From Siphonodentalium dalli (Eukaryota > Mollusca > Scaphopoda > Gadilida > Siphonodentaliidae): a stretch of DNA of 64,000 nt. Shown here piece after piece: positions 1 to 10,764 of this stretch. The stretch spans positions 218,693,982 through 218,757,981 of the forward strand of contig CP136063.1 in NCBI GenBank assembly GCA_032622095.1. The letters are read 5' to 3'. Position numbers and translations under genes: made by a program. The notes beneath the pieces were generated by a model. The model searched no databases. It had not been told where the DNA came from and saw only the letters and a program-made list of their open reading frames with translations. The stretch's first letter is position 1. Each line of letters starts with the position of its first letter.

Positions 1-119
1 ACTATGAATACTTGGTGATCGTTTTGAGTTATAACATCTCCCTAAGGTTTTAACCAGTTTGTTTTTAAATTTGCTATAGCATGCTTAAGCATACCCAAAA
101 ATAATTCAACCCAAAACAA

Positions 120-182
120 TCTAGGGCCGATTTACAGACCGTAAATTAGGGCCGATGCGATCGCCCCCTGGCACTGAAAGGG
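120..182. mobile_element. End of a TTAA-flanked MITE, partial
   Basis: The motif GGCACTGAAAGGG followed by TTAA (183-186) closely matches one terminus of the palindromic element at 50824-51030. Only this end is clear and the other end was not found, so this is a partial or diverged copy. Confidence 0.35.
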
Positions 183-186
183 TTAA

Positions 187-504
187 AGACATTATTATCA
201 GCAAGCTATTAGACTAATCAGCTATCCAAAAAGCTTATCTCGGATGCTGCAAAAAGAAACCCCCAGAGATTTTGTTCATATTTCTCAACCTCGAAAAATG
301 GTGACCGAAGTCACATGGATACTTCTATCTTCTCAACAGTCATTATCTATAATTGGCTGGATTCCTTATTCATAAGGAGCTACACAATTATATGTTTGTT
401 TGTTGTTGAGCTATTAATGTAGGTGAATATTCACTTAGATGTGATACATAACGTAAATGTAGGTTCCCAGCCTTGAGAACGCAGTGTTCTAGATATCGGT
501 TGCC
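187..504. other. No gene recognised
   Basis: AT-rich sequence with no convincing coding frame, repeat or RNA gene visible. Confidence 0.4.
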
Positions 505-767
505 AGACTGCCCAATATTTGTCTACTTTTGGTAAAAAGTTTGGTCTGAAATGGCCATCAGTTGGAAATTTTCCAACCTTATGGAGTTTCTGGTGGAAAT
601 TTGCAACAGTTGGACAGTGTGAGGTACCAGTTCGAAAGTTCCAACCCAAAGGCGGGGTGGGGTGCAAATGGTATTCCGCGAACATTCGGTCTGGTTCAAG
701 GGGTGCAGATGGAAATGTCAAGGTGGAAAGCCCTCGCCCAAACATATAGCCTCTAGCCACGCCCCTG
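505..767. mobile_element. R1 dispersed MITE, 5'-truncated copy
   Basis: Repeats of the core GTTGGAAATTT and its complement occur here as in four other copies (6009-6425, 10765-10988, 12437-13200, 30772-31555). The right terminus CTCTAGCCACGCCCCTG matches the family end CTAGCCACGTCCYTG. The left terminus is missing. Short open frames on both strands follow the repeat and are not conserved between copies, so I do not call them genes. Confidence 0.6.
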
Positions 768-1302
768 AGCCACCACAACGCTCATAGAACGAAATGTAAC
801 CGGTGTGGATCCGTCCTATACACACAAGTATTAACTACGTTATTATCACCATAAACTAGTTTCAAATGGTTTCTAACAAAGCTCTTTTAGAGTCTTTTTC
901 TTGGCGACATCAATCATCGGGAAGATTCGTCATACATTCAATACGATTACTGTGCACCGCACTAGAACTCCAATATTTATTATATATATTAAATAATTAT
1001 ATATTTACTTACTCTTGATTTCAAGCGATCGCGCACAAGTCTCCTATATAACCAGGATAAATAAACAGTCATGCAACTATATTATAGCATAAACATGCTT
1101 ACAGGAATGAGTGATTCATTGCATATAAGCTACCATTTAAGGTAGAACAATATATAACCTATATACAAGATATATACAACGAGTATGGATGGCCGGTCTC
1201 AATTTCTCACTATATTGGAAATAATCTAAAATGGTAGCATTTAAAAAACAGTACATAATGAATACTGCATATCACATGTACTCCTCGTTACATTAATCGT
1301 TA
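768..1302. other. No gene recognised
   Basis: AT-rich sequence with only short AT runs. No coding or structural signal seen. Confidence 0.4.
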
Positions 1303-1838
1303 GTGTATACTTATCTCTCGTTTAAACTTATTTTTTTGTGTATTATTCGATTTACAAAGGGATTGGGGTACAAGCTACAGAAACTTACAGGAGACCCCTC
1401 TCCCGATACAAGGTTGAATTACAGTATTTGTTTACAAGATGGCAGAGTATTTACAGTTGGTTCCAGTTTGATATTCAGAAATTATATTTCTCCAGTTTAC
1501 AGTAAAGTACATGTCTCTGTTCGTCATATCATGGACAGAAAAGAAAGAAGTGCATGCTACTCTCGTATGCGTATCCACACCGACAATTTGGACTGTCAGC
1601 AATATAGTTTTCGTACATGTCTAGACGAAGATCGCTGAATGAGTTACGTATCCTACAGTGTAGCATGTTACTGTTCCGGTTCCTAGTTCAAAGTAATTGT
1701 GTGGTTTCGTGCCTGGATCGACAATATTCAAGTTTTCTTTGAAATGTTGCATATTTTCAGCGGCAGTTACATACTTAGGAAGTTTGTTCCATTCGGTCAC
1801 GGTCGAAGGAAGGAAGGATTTTGTATAGTGTTCTGTAG
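1303..1838 (-). pseudogene. CR1-type LINE relic, 3' part of ORF2
   Basis: The minus strand reads a decayed C-terminal part of a non-LTR retrotransposon ORF2. Segments include SFLPSTVTEWNKLPKYV, the usual W-N-x-L-P block near the end of CR1/Jockey-type ORF2, then RIRNSFSDLRLDMYENYIAD and CRCGYAYESSMHFF, a zinc-knuckle-like stretch, with stops and frameshifts between. It continues in order from the minus-strand fragments at 5105-5417 and 7007-7780, so these are one old element split by the plus-strand LINE (1839-5097) and a Harbinger-like element. The plus-strand open frame over the same bases is antisense noise. Known: this block order in CR1-type ORF2. Inferred: that the pieces are a single insertion. 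Confidence 0.65.
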
Positions 1839-4800
1839 AACATTAATACGAGTAGAACCTATGTCGTGTTGGCGGGCGATTGGAACTCCCGCTGTGCAAC
1901 TCTCGCTGATCACATTACTAATGACGATGATGGGCACGTGCCACTTCCGGATGATTACGAGTTAGACGAAAGCAAACCACGCCTAAGTATGGATACAACA
2001 GTAAATACCTTCGGGCGCAAATTAATCTCACTGTGCAAGTCAACAAGTGCGCGAATCATAAACGGACGCACTGCGGGCGACTGCCAAGGTGCATTCACCA
2101 GCTACCAATACAATGGGGCCAGTGTGGTGGACTACATGCTCGTAAAAGCAAAACACATGTCCACAGTAGACTATTTCTGCATAAAGGAACCCAATGAATT
2201 GTCAGACCACTGCCAATTACCCGCCCACATTAAAGTCGCGAACAAAATTGATAAACAGGGAAATAATAGACATAATTTTCAAGCGTTAAATTGCAAACGC
2301 AAATGGACAACGCAGAGCAAAGATCGTGCAGTAGCCACCGCATCCAACATGATTATCAGACAAAGATTAGCAAACTTTCGAACTAAAGACTATGCAATGA
2401 CTGCGAGTGGTACAGACGCATGCGTATCAGATATGGCAATTATACACCGAAATATCAATAATCAATGTACTAAACCTATTAAAACAACTGATAAAAATAA
2501 TAGACCGAAGAAACGTAAATGGTTTGATATGGACTGCACAAATGTAAAGAAAGAAATGACGACTTCGTTTCGTGACATGAAAAAATCTCCATTTGATAGA
2601 CAACTCATTTTGCGCTATTTCAAAGCCAAAAAGAAGTACAAGAAACTAACTAAATACAAATATAAAACATATATTCAGACTATGATCGATAAGCTGAGAG
2701 AGATGGAAAATAGGAGCCCAAAAGAATACTGGAAAATAATAAATTGCTTGACGGCCAGAAAGAGACAGACATCATTAGAACCGGACCCCGATACACTTGT
2801 TGAGTTTTTTAAGACATTGTACGATAATACAACTCCAAATATAAACTACATCCAATCCGATGAATGGGAACCAAAACTTGAACACCACTTGAATAATAGC
2901 CCCATAAGCAAAGCCGAAGTCCTGTCAAGTCTATCTCAACTGAAAAATAATAAATCATCCGGCCCCGACAATATATCAAACGAATTCCTCAAAACGGTGG
3001 CACCTCTGATGTTAGACGAAGTAACGAAACTTTTCAATCAGGTACTTCTCTCAGGATATTACCCACAGGAATGGAGCAAATCCGTGCTCTCAGCAATATA
3101 CAAAAAAGGGGATCAGCGGGATCCGAATAACTATAGAGCAATAGCTATTAGCAATACTATTGGAAAACTTTTCAACAAAATTATCAACAATCGAATCAAT
3201 ACATATCTTGAGGAAAATGGAATAATTAGTAATAACCAATTTGGATTCCGGAAAAATCATGGGACACAAGAATGCATGTTTGTGTTAAAATCTATTATAG
3301 ATAAATATAAAAGCAAGCGCAAACCCGTATATCTAGCATTTATCGATTTTAAAAAAGCATTTGATTCCATAAACAGGGAGTTGCTATTCGAGAAAGTGAT
3401 GAATATTCAAATAGGGGGAAATATTCTAAACATTTTGCGCTCAATATATAGTTCAAGCGACTACATTATCAAAACATCACAAGGACTTTCGCAGCCCTTT
3501 GCCTCAACTATAGGGGTGAGACAAGGATGTTCGCTGTCCCCTACCCTATTTAAGATATATATTGACGACATCAAATCATGTTTTGATGAATCTTGCGGTT
3601 CATGCACTCTACAACAATCTAAAATTAACCACTTACTGTTTGCCGATGACCTACTTCTAGTTTCGGAAAGCCAAATTGGCTTACAAAGGTCACTTGATAA
3701 AGTTGTCAGCTACTCTCAAGACAACGTATTACCGATTAACATCAACAAAACTGAAGTAATGGTGGTTAATCCAAACTCTAATGCAGTTCCAATGTTCAAA
3801 GTTTTAGGTAATGAGTTGAAAATTTGCGATCAGTTTTCATACCTTGGACTAATTTTTACGAAGAGTGGAAAATATAAACTCGCCCAAGAGTCATTGAGTA
3901 CAAAAGCACTTAAAGTAATGCACAAACTGCGACGTGAAATGATAAATCGCTACCACATATCTATACCACTGGCACTAAAACTTTTTAATACACTAGTAAA
4001 ACCAATTTTGCTTTATGGAAGCGAAATATGGGCACCAGAAGTATCGCGCAATGATAACTCGCCCTCTGAGAAGATACACTTGAGCTTCTGCAAAATGATA
4101 CTCGGTGTAGGATCGAAGGCGGTCAACCATGCAGTGAGAGTAGAACTCGGCGTATATCCTATCTATGTCGAGTGCATAACACAGGCGTTTAAATTTTTGA
4201 AGCGAATTAATGGTCACCCGAACCAAATCTTGCGCGAAGCACATAGATCAAGCGAATCAAATACAATCAAACCCTCACTTAGAACAATGAAAGAAAAGTA
4301 TGTTGCGTCATTGAACACGGCAGATGGAAATAGTCTACACATTTCGGATAACTATATTAATAACGCCACAGAAAGATTGAAGGATGAATACATAAATAAA
4401 TATATTCTTAGTGCAGACGATCCACACAGTAAACTACGGACATATAATCAATTCAAAACCATTTTCCGGCTCGAACCATATCTGTTATATACAACTTCGA
4501 TGAAAGATCGGGAACAATTCTGTAGACTTCGAATCAGTTGTCATTCATTAGAAATAGAAAAAGGTCGACACAAACGCCCACCGACACCAGCTGACAAGCG
4601 TATATGCAAAATGTGCAATGCTAACTCAGTGGAAGACGAGAAGCATTTTGTCCTCCATTGTGCTAAATACGACAAGTTGAGAAAACGTTTATTCGAAGAA
4701 CTGAATTATAAAAGCAACGCATTTCTAAGAGCTAGTAATATCGCAAAATTTATATACATAATGCGAAACGACCAACCAAATACAAGTCATGTGATCAGTC

Positions 4801-5097
4801 GAGCTATCAAAGAATTCTTTGAAACGAGAGAAAAAGCCCGTGATTAAGGTATACATATGAATTAATAATTATTTTCTATTCCACACGATATCATAGGTCA
4901 GCATACAGATTATTTACACGCTTATAGTTTTGAGTGTCTATTAGGTCACATTGTATACATGTAGTTTGAATAGGTTGAAAGTTTATTATATGAAAAATGT
5001 ATGTATAATTATGTAAATTATATGTCTTCTCATTATGTAATGCATACGGCTCACATGAGTGTTTTTATGCTAATAAATATCATATCATCATCGCATG
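1839..5097 (+). mobile_element. 5'-truncated EN-RT LINE inserted in an older LINE
   Basis: The body holds a long ORF2-like frame and a short 3' UTR with AATAAA near 5071, ending in an ATCATATCATCATC-like tail. The 5' end lacks ORF1 and the N-terminal half of the endonuclease, as expected for incomplete target-primed reverse transcription. On both sides lies minus-strand CR1-type LINE coding sequence that is continuous in order across the insertion. No clear target duplication was found at the 5' junction. Confidence 0.75.
1866..4847 (+). CDS. LINE ORF2: endonuclease (partial) + reverse transcriptase
   Basis: A 993-codon uninterrupted frame; it is open from 1839, after a stop at 1836-1838. 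The first codon here is GTG, so no real start is claimed. Residues ~1-125 are the C-terminal part of an AP-type endonuclease: GDWNSR (4-9), INGRTAGD, SVVDYMLV and SDH (113-115). The reverse transcriptase follows, with GPDNIS, NYRAIAISNTIGKL, FIDFKKAFDS (catalytic Asp ~494), GVRQGCSLSP and FADD (592-595, catalytic Asp pair), then FSYLGLIFTKSG. The C-terminus carries CX2C...HX4C (914-932), a zinc-knuckle-like motif common in invertebrate LINEs. No RNase H was recognised. The RT frame has no stops, so the copy is young, but without the 5' endonuclease half it cannot be autonomous. The clade (I/Nimb-like versus another) cannot be fixed by eye. Confidence 0.85.
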   Translation: MLAGDWNSRCATLADHITNDDDGHVPLPDDYELDESKPRLSMDTTVNTFGRKLISLCKSTSARIINGRTAGDCQGAFTSYQYNGASVVDYMLVKAKHMSTVDYFCIKEPNELSDHCQLPAHIKVANKIDKQGNNRHNFQALNCKRKWTTQSKDRAVATASNMIIRQRLANFRTKDYAMTASGTDACVSDMAIIHRNINNQCTKPIKTTDKNNRPKKRKWFDMDCTNVKKEMTTSFRDMKKSPFDRQLILRYFKAKKKYKKLTKYKYKTYIQTMIDKLREMENRSPKEYWKIINCLTARKRQTSLEPDPDTLVEFFKTLYDNTTPNINYIQSDEWEPKLEHHLNNSPISKAEVLSSLSQLKNNKSSGPDNISNEFLKTVAPLMLDEVTKLFNQVLLSGYYPQEWSKSVLSAIYKKGDQRDPNNYRAIAISNTIGKLFNKIINNRINTYLEENGIISNNQFGFRKNHGTQECMFVLKSIIDKYKSKRKPVYLAFIDFKKAFDSINRELLFEKVMNIQIGGNILNILRSIYSSSDYIIKTSQGLSQPFASTIGVRQGCSLSPTLFKIYIDDIKSCFDESCGSCTLQQSKINHLLFADDLLLVSESQIGLQRSLDKVVSYSQDNVLPININKTEVMVVNPNSNAVPMFKVLGNELKICDQFSYLGLIFTKSGKYKLAQESLSTKALKVMHKLRREMINRYHISIPLALKLFNTLVKPILLYGSEIWAPEVSRNDNSPSEKIHLSFCKMILGVGSKAVNHAVRVELGVYPIYVECITQAFKFLKRINGHPNQILREAHRSSESNTIKPSLRTMKEKYVASLNTADGNSLHISDNYINNATERLKDEYINKYILSADDPHSKLRTYNQFKTIFRLEPYLLYTTSMKDREQFCRLRISCHSLEIEKGRHKRPPTPADKRICKMCNANSVEDEKHFVLHCAKYDKLRKRLFEELNYKSNAFLRASNIAKFIYIMRNDQPNTSHVISRAIKEFFETREKARD

Positions 5098-5104
5098 GTA
5101 TATC

Positions 5105-5417
5105 TTGACACTAGTATGAACGCCCCGGCATTAAACCAGTAAGGTAGTCTGGAGCTTTATTATTTATAATTTTGAATTGTGTTTGTAATTTATGTTTCTC
5201 TCTGCGATTTTTTAGTGTTACAATTCTGGCGGCATCGATGTGAATTCGGTCGAGTTTCTTCGGCAGATAATCAGGGGCGTTTTCCCATATGACATCAGTG
5301 TAATCTAGTTTTGGTAGAATATAGGCCTTGTATAGTTTATCAACTGTTCTTTTGCCAAGCTTATATTTATATTTTCTGAGGATTGAGAACCGGGGAGTAA
5401 CTCTTGTGGCGATTGAC
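5105..5417 (-). pseudogene. CR1-type LINE relic, post-RT part
   Basis: The minus strand reads TPRFSILRKYKYKLGKRTV, then LYKAYILPKLDYTDVIWENA and KKLDRIHIDAARIVTLKNRR, then NNKAPDYLTGLMPGRSY. These blocks typically follow the RT in CR1/L2/Rex-type ORF2. The piece joins in frame to 7007-7077 when the element at 5421-7003 and one TTA are removed. On the other side it runs up to the 3' end of the inserted plus-strand LINE. Confidence 0.8.
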
Positions 5418-5420
5418 TTA

Positions 5421-7003
5421 GGTGACGTTCACACATAGCCGGCGAAGCCGTTACCCGGCGAACCCGTTAGCCGGCGAAGGTTGGGCAGAGTGTTTACACA
5501 TCGCCGGCGAAGATACGCATATATTCATGTGTCTCCTTTACTTCATAATAGTTTTCGTTTTAGTTCTCACTGAACTGCAATATGATATTGCTGTACACCT
5601 GTAAACATCTAGCCGCTTCCTGTTAGAGATATGGTTGGGCAGTATAGTGAAATGAAACTTTTTAGAAATGGAAATGCCGAAATTATTAATATCCAACTCA
5701 AACTTTCAGGTATTGCTATTGGTAATTTTATAGATATTTAAAAAACATTGTTAATGGTTTGTTTTGGTTCACAAACTTCACATACAGCCTGTGAAGTGAG
5801 TGTCGCACCAAAAGCATGGCCATTGTCAGTTTTGAGATCTGTTCGTCGCATACATCTACAAATTGGTGTCTAATCATTCGGATTGGATTTTATATTATAT
5901 ATATAAGTTTCAACATCGCGAATCAAATGTGACACATTTTCCGTTTGCACATTATACAATAAAATATGTTTTTCATTTTACTCGGGCGTTCACCATGTCC
6001 ATGTATATAGGGCCGAGGCGATGGGGGTCCCAACTTTAATCAAAATATTCAAAAGCTGGAAATTTCATACCTGACACGGCAATAGTTGGACATTTGACAT
6101 CAGCAATATGATGAAATTGTTCTCGTAGTTTTATTTTCAACAATTTGTTATTGGTGATTTCTTTAGGCAACATTTGCTTATTTTTTTACCAAATTGTTGG
6201 ACTGAAATGACCATCAGTTGGAAATGATCCAACCTTATTAGAGGTGCGTCAAGTTTGGAAAATGTCCAACAATTGGAAATCTTAAGGCTGGATGCTAGGA
6301 TTTTGCAATTTTCAGGGTTCAGATTAAAAAAAATTCTCACACCTGGCCATAACCACGGTCGGTCGATAAATTCCAAAGATGAACAGTCCCACACCTCCAA
6401 ATCAGGCCCTCTAGACCCGTCCCTGTGTCAATATGTCCACGGCGCACTCAGATTTAGATTATTGAACTAATTGTCCATTAAGTTTGAATCCACATAAACG
6501 TGCCATCCCATTTCTTCCATATATATATATGGACATACATGTACATGAATTAATTCCCTCGAATGCGCAACAAATGTACCATGCACATGCAGAGTACGTG
6601 TACCATCATCGGTTAGTATTTATAATAATAGCTTATAACCAAGGTGCGTGACCACCGACCTGACAGCTGATTAGAGACAATCAAACTGACCAATATATAC
6701 ACAGGTGAAAAGCGGGCTGGTCTATCAGCGATTGCACAATAATATTGTTCGAGTTAATTGTTGAAAGGAAATCACCCATGACGGCATGACCCCAGATAAA
6801 CATCTAACTTAACCGCAGAGCGAATTAGAATCCATACGACAATCAGGTGCTTGTACTAAAGCATTTTTAACCAAAAGTTGAAAACCGTATAGCTGAGTAT
6901 CCGGATAGCCGTAATTCTTATCCGGCGAAGTATAAACACTCTATTGTTATCGCTGCCGGCTAAAGCGAATGCGATCTTCGCCGGGTAATGTATAAACACC
7001 CCC
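5421..7003. mobile_element. Harbinger-like non-autonomous DNA transposon
   Basis: Imperfect TIRs: left GGTGACGTTCACACATAGCC; right, read inward, GGGGGTGTTTATACATTACC; both followed by CGGCGAAG. Each side is flanked by TTA (5418-5420 and 7004-7006), a 3-bp TWA-type target duplication as known for PIF/Harbinger. Removing the element and one TTA restores the host LINE frame (...NTHIK|SIATRV...). The 1583-bp interior has no transposase; it contains sub-terminal CCGGCGAA motifs and a nested R1 copy. Confidence 0.75.
6009..6425. mobile_element. R1 dispersed MITE, copy 2 (nested)
   Basis: Starts GGGCCGAGGCGATGGGGG and ends CTCTAGACCCGTCCCTG, matching the termini of the family. The interior holds the GTTGGAAATTT sub-repeats in both orientations. 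It lies wholly inside the Harbinger-like element, so it inserted there later or was carried by it. Confidence 0.65.
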
Positions 7004-7006
7004 TTA

Positions 7007-7780
7007 ATGTGCGTGTTCCAGTTTAAGTTGCTATGCATTTCAAGACCGAGATGTTTATGCGACTCTGTGAGTTCCACTTTGTTGTTTTGAAAAGGACATT
7101 TAAGGACACATTACTGGGGGTAAGATAGAACAATATCGGTTTTGTTTTAGTCGGATTGACATTTACAAGTCATTTACGTGCCCACTCATCAAGCTTAATT
7201 ATGTCTTCATTTATATTTCTTTCTAACAAATCAATATCATAGTGCATCGTCGTGAGACAAGTATCATCAGCATACATTCTAGTAATTTAAATTTTCGGGT
7301 AGGTCGTTTATGTATACGAGGAATAGGAAGGGGCCGGGTACTGAGCCTCGAGGGACTCCAGCCGGGATAACTCTGAAGTTTGAACATGAGTCATTTATGA
7401 GAACTCTTTGTTTTCTATTAGTGAGGTAGTCCTCTATCCAATTTAAAAGTGGTCCGGAAATACCATATTGTTTCAGCTTATAAAACAGTCCCCAATGCCA
7501 GATTCTTTCAAAGGACTTTGATATATCACAGAATCACAGAGCACGCGTAAAAGGCCTTTATCTAGGGTCAGGCAAAGGTTGTGATATAAGTATGTTAACT
7601 GAAAAGTCATGCTATGTCCAGGGATAAAACCAGATTGGTTTCGATATAGTAATTTATTGTTTTGGAAGAATTCCATGAGGTGTGGGATAATAAATATCCC
7701 TGAAAGCTATCTCAACCCTTCCTGTACTAAATGGATTCCCCAGTCAGTTATATAACAATGTACATTTTAATAATATATTA
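7007..7780 (-). pseudogene. CR1-type LINE relic, reverse transcriptase part
   Basis: The minus strand, from 7780 down, reads EFFQNNKLLYRNQSGFIPGH (RT finger block), then DISKSFERIWHWGLFYKL (motif A region), GISGPLLNWIEDYLTNRKQR, VIPAGVPRGSVPGP (motif B) and MYADDTCLTTMHYDIDLLER (motif C, YADD), then VNPTKTK and ELTESHKHLGLEMHSNLNWN. Several frameshifts and stops separate the blocks, so it is dead. YADD and the GVPxGSxxGP block place it with CR1/Jockey-like LINEs, unlike the FADD element beside it. The N-terminal endonuclease is not seen upstream. Confidence 0.8.
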
Positions 7781-8057
7781 TTCATTTGGAGGGGTGATCA
7801 AGTCAGACAACAGATAAATAATTTTATTGAATTTATTATATGCCAAGCTATCAAATAGTAGTATTTTTGCATCAGATAAAAACCGTTATCCGTCTAGTGA
7901 TATCGATATCTCACTCGCGGATGGACATCCGCGCTAAGATGAACTAGGTGAGTTAAGATCGCTTCACCACATTGAACTAGAGTTACTGAGTGTTAACTTT
8001 GAACAAATTGTGATATGTGACCCGCCATATCAAATTCAGTCGTAAGCCGGGATTTGT
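7781..8057. other. No gene recognised
   Basis: AT-rich sequence without a convincing feature, between the LINE relic and the foldback element. Confidence 0.35.
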
Positions 8058-8405
8058 TTACCCTGTGCCAATGCATTCTCTTATATATGCGAGTCGACCA
8101 TATGTCGCCTCGCATATATAAGAGAATGCATTGGCCTAACAATTTTTTACAATTTTAATAATGTTTTCTTGTATTCTTTAACAATTTTATAATTTCACCC
8201 ATCCAGAGCCCCAGACAAACATGAGCTTCTATATATGCTTCTATATATGTGTGGGGCTCCCTGCGGGGTAATGGATGTTTTTTATTTTATGTCTTAAAAA
8301 TTGTAAGAAACATTTATTTAAAAAAAATGATAAAAAATTGTTAGGCCAATGCCATTTTTTTTTACCCTGTGCCAATGCATTCTCTTATGTATGCGAGTCG
8401 ACCAT
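8058..8405. mobile_element. Foldback family F, copy A
   Basis: Carries three copies of CCAATGCATTCTCTTATRTA in alternating orientation around GTCGACC/GGCGAC centres, with CCCTGTGCC on the outside. The same module is the core of the MITEs at 16689-17080 and 35637-36028, and a diverged copy lies at 48032-48207. No coding capacity. Long near-perfect dyads predict cruciforms. Confidence 0.65.
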
Positions 8406-8779
8406 AGGAAATTTCCACAAGTGACTCTGCTCATTTTTGTTTGTCATCCTATTCACTCATGAGATAATTACCATATCCAACCAAAAAGTGTAGATATCCT
8501 CTATTTATTATCTGAACATTTCCTATGAGATAACTACTCATCAATGCAGCTTTAGTGTAGAAAGGGTTAGACTTATTATCTGAACATTTCCTATGTGATA
8601 ACTACTAATCAATGATCCTTAAGTATAGATAGGGTTAAACTTATTATCTGAACATTTCCTGTGGGATAACTAATCATCAATGAAGCTTTAGTGTGGAAAG
8701 TGTTAAACTTATTATCTGAACATTTCCTATGGGATAACTACTCATCAACGATGCTTAAGTATAGAAAGGGTTAAACTTG

Positions 8780-9108
8780 TTTTATCACATAATTAACCCA
8801 CAAAACCAGCTTCATAATTGTTGGTAGACACACCTGTAATATTAGCGCGTGTGATGACGTCACGCCATTATTTAAATGACTTGCGACTGCTGAAGTTTAT
8901 GATTGTTGTTTTCGATGGATACTTCGCCTTTATTTGATCATGTGATAAAAGGTATCTCAAACTCGTTCTATTTTATACGTAATTTATCAACCTCGTCCAC
9001 TAAATTCTATTTGAGCCTCGGTAAACCTCGGCTCAAATCGAATTTAGTGAACTCGGTTGATACATTCCATATAAAATAGAAACTCATGTGAGATCCTCTA
9101 TATATAAA
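8780..9108. mobile_element. MITE family M, copy 1, inside the tandem array
   Basis: Begins TTTTATCACATAATT and ends near CATGTGAGATCCTCTATATA. Its right half folds around GAGCCTCGGTAAACCTCGGC. A second copy at 37888-38225 shares the whole length, and a fragment of the foldback half is at 51040-51146. It interrupts the 67-bp array, so it inserted after the array formed or was already there when it expanded. Confidence 0.7.
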
Positions 9109-9217
9109 CATTTCCTATGGGATAACTACTCACCAATGATGCTTTAGTATAGAATGATTAAACTTATTATCTGAACAGTTCCTATATGATAACTATTCAG
9201 TAATGGTGTTTGGTACA

Positions 9218-9296
9218 GAAAGGGTTAAACTTATTATCTGTACATTTCCTATGGGAATCCCATAGGAAATGTACAGATAATAAGTTTAACCCTTTC
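9218..9296. repeat. Perfect 39-bp-arm palindrome
   Basis: Left arm 9218-9256 and right arm 9258-9296 are perfect reverse complements around one central base. Both arms are array-unit sequence (GAAAGGGTTAAACTTATTAT...), so part of one unit is duplicated in reverse with almost no spacer. Flanking units keep the same orientation on both sides. Confidence 0.9.
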
Positions 9297-9835
9297 ATAA
9301 TGGGATAACTACTCATCAATGATGATTAGTATAGAAATTGTTAAACTTATTATCTGAACATTCCCTATGGGATAACTTCTCATCAATGATGTTTGGTATA
9401 GGCAGAGTTAAACTTACTATCTGAACATGTCCTATGGGATAACTACTCATCAATGATGCTTAGTTAAAGGATTAAACTTGCAATATAAACATTTCCTATG
9501 GGATAACTAGTCACCAATGATGATTTAGTATAGACAGGGTTAAACTTAGTATCTGAACATTTCCTATGGGATAACTATTCATTAATGATGTTTGGTACAG
9601 AAAGGGTTAAACTTATTATCTCTACATTCCTATGGGATAACTTCTCATCAATGATGTTTGGTATAGAAAGGGTTAAACTTATTACCTGTATATTTACTGT
9701 AGGATAACTACTGGTGAATGGAGCTTTAGTGTAGAAATGTTAAAACTACTCTCAAATGATGATTCAGTATAAAAGGGATAAACTTATTATCTGAACATTT
9801 CCTATAGGATAAATACTTATTAATGATGCTTTGGA

Positions 9836-10224
9836 ATCGAAATGGTTCAGATAAATTGGCTACCTGTTTTAAGCGCGAACTATTCTATCTTGATAATAAT
9901 CCATATAATATTATCTCATTCGGGATCCTCTTTATAGTATGTCGGTACATACCGTCCGCGTATGTCGTTGTATTTATCACATATAGGCGAACAGTGGTAT
10001 TCGTCCCCTATTTCAGAATTACTTGCGGAAATATGTATTGCAATAATTGTTTTACACCAACACATACCGGTTAAACAACGCAACAAGCGTGATAACTCTA
10101 TCTTACAATTTGGTTTTAAACCAGTTGAGGCCAACCTGATGCACCCAGCTTCTTGTGAACAAGGAGATTGGTGGCTCTTACCTCCTCTTATATTCCAACC
10201 AATAATCAGTGTAGAATGTGTTGC
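9836..10224. other. Unassigned sequence
   Basis: Three overlapping short open frames (72-88 codons) on both strands show no domain I recognise and no conserved start or splice context. Probably non-coding. Confidence 0.3.
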
Positions 10225-10228
10225 TTAA

Positions 10229-10703
10229 AGGCCCACTTAATTTTCCATTCACCGATTATTTTCTTTATCTTGCCTTGATATACGGTTTTAATAACAATCT
10301 ATGCCTTAAAATATTATTAAAATCCATCACCATGTAGAACGTCTGTGTCTCCGAAGGTGCCCATAGAGTAAAAGAAAATAGCTGAAATCATAAAATCTCC
10401 CCCCCCCGTTATCACTTCCAGAATGCAACAGAAATCAAACTACAGTTTATCATAAACTTTATGTTTAATGGAAGGGGAATAACTCTATATCTAATTATAT
10501 ACAGGTATTCCCCTTCCATTGCAAATATACTTTGTGCAGAAAATTTAACACAGAACAGACATCTTTATCTCAACAAACACAACATGTTCACAGTTTATTA
10601 CATCGAATAAGTTGAATATACAATGTTTTGGAGCTTCGTCTTTCAAATATAATGGCATATGTTTTATATAATGTGATATGGGGTTCGAAAATTAAGTAGG
10701 CAT
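10229..10703. mobile_element. TTAA-flanked DNA transposon, non-autonomous
   Basis: Flanked by TTAA at 10225-10228 and 10704-10707. Left end AGGCCCACTTAATTTTC, right end read inward ATGCCTACTTAATTTTC. The interior has a palindrome around AAGGGGAATAACTC/GGTATTCCCCTT. A TTAA duplication is known for piggyBac and Kolobok; which one cannot be told from the termini. Confidence 0.65.
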
Positions 10704-10764
10704 TTAATGAACTGTGAACCAATAATCAATATAGACACGTTATATTTAAACAAAACGTGGAATA

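Larger units (their letters stand above)
8504..9835. repeat. ~67-bp tandem array derived from a TTAA MITE end
   Basis: About 15 diverged units, each containing TTATTATCTGAACATTTCC, ATGGGATAACTACTCATCAA and TAGAAAGGGTTAAAC. The same unit occurs once as the right end of the MITE at 50462-50717, so the array looks like amplification of a MITE terminus. It is interrupted by another MITE (8780-9108) and by a perfect palindrome (9218-9296). Confidence 0.75.

Noticed and set aside
1303-1638. 111-codon plus-strand frame
   Set aside because: Antisense of recognisable LINE ORF2 blocks on the minus strand.
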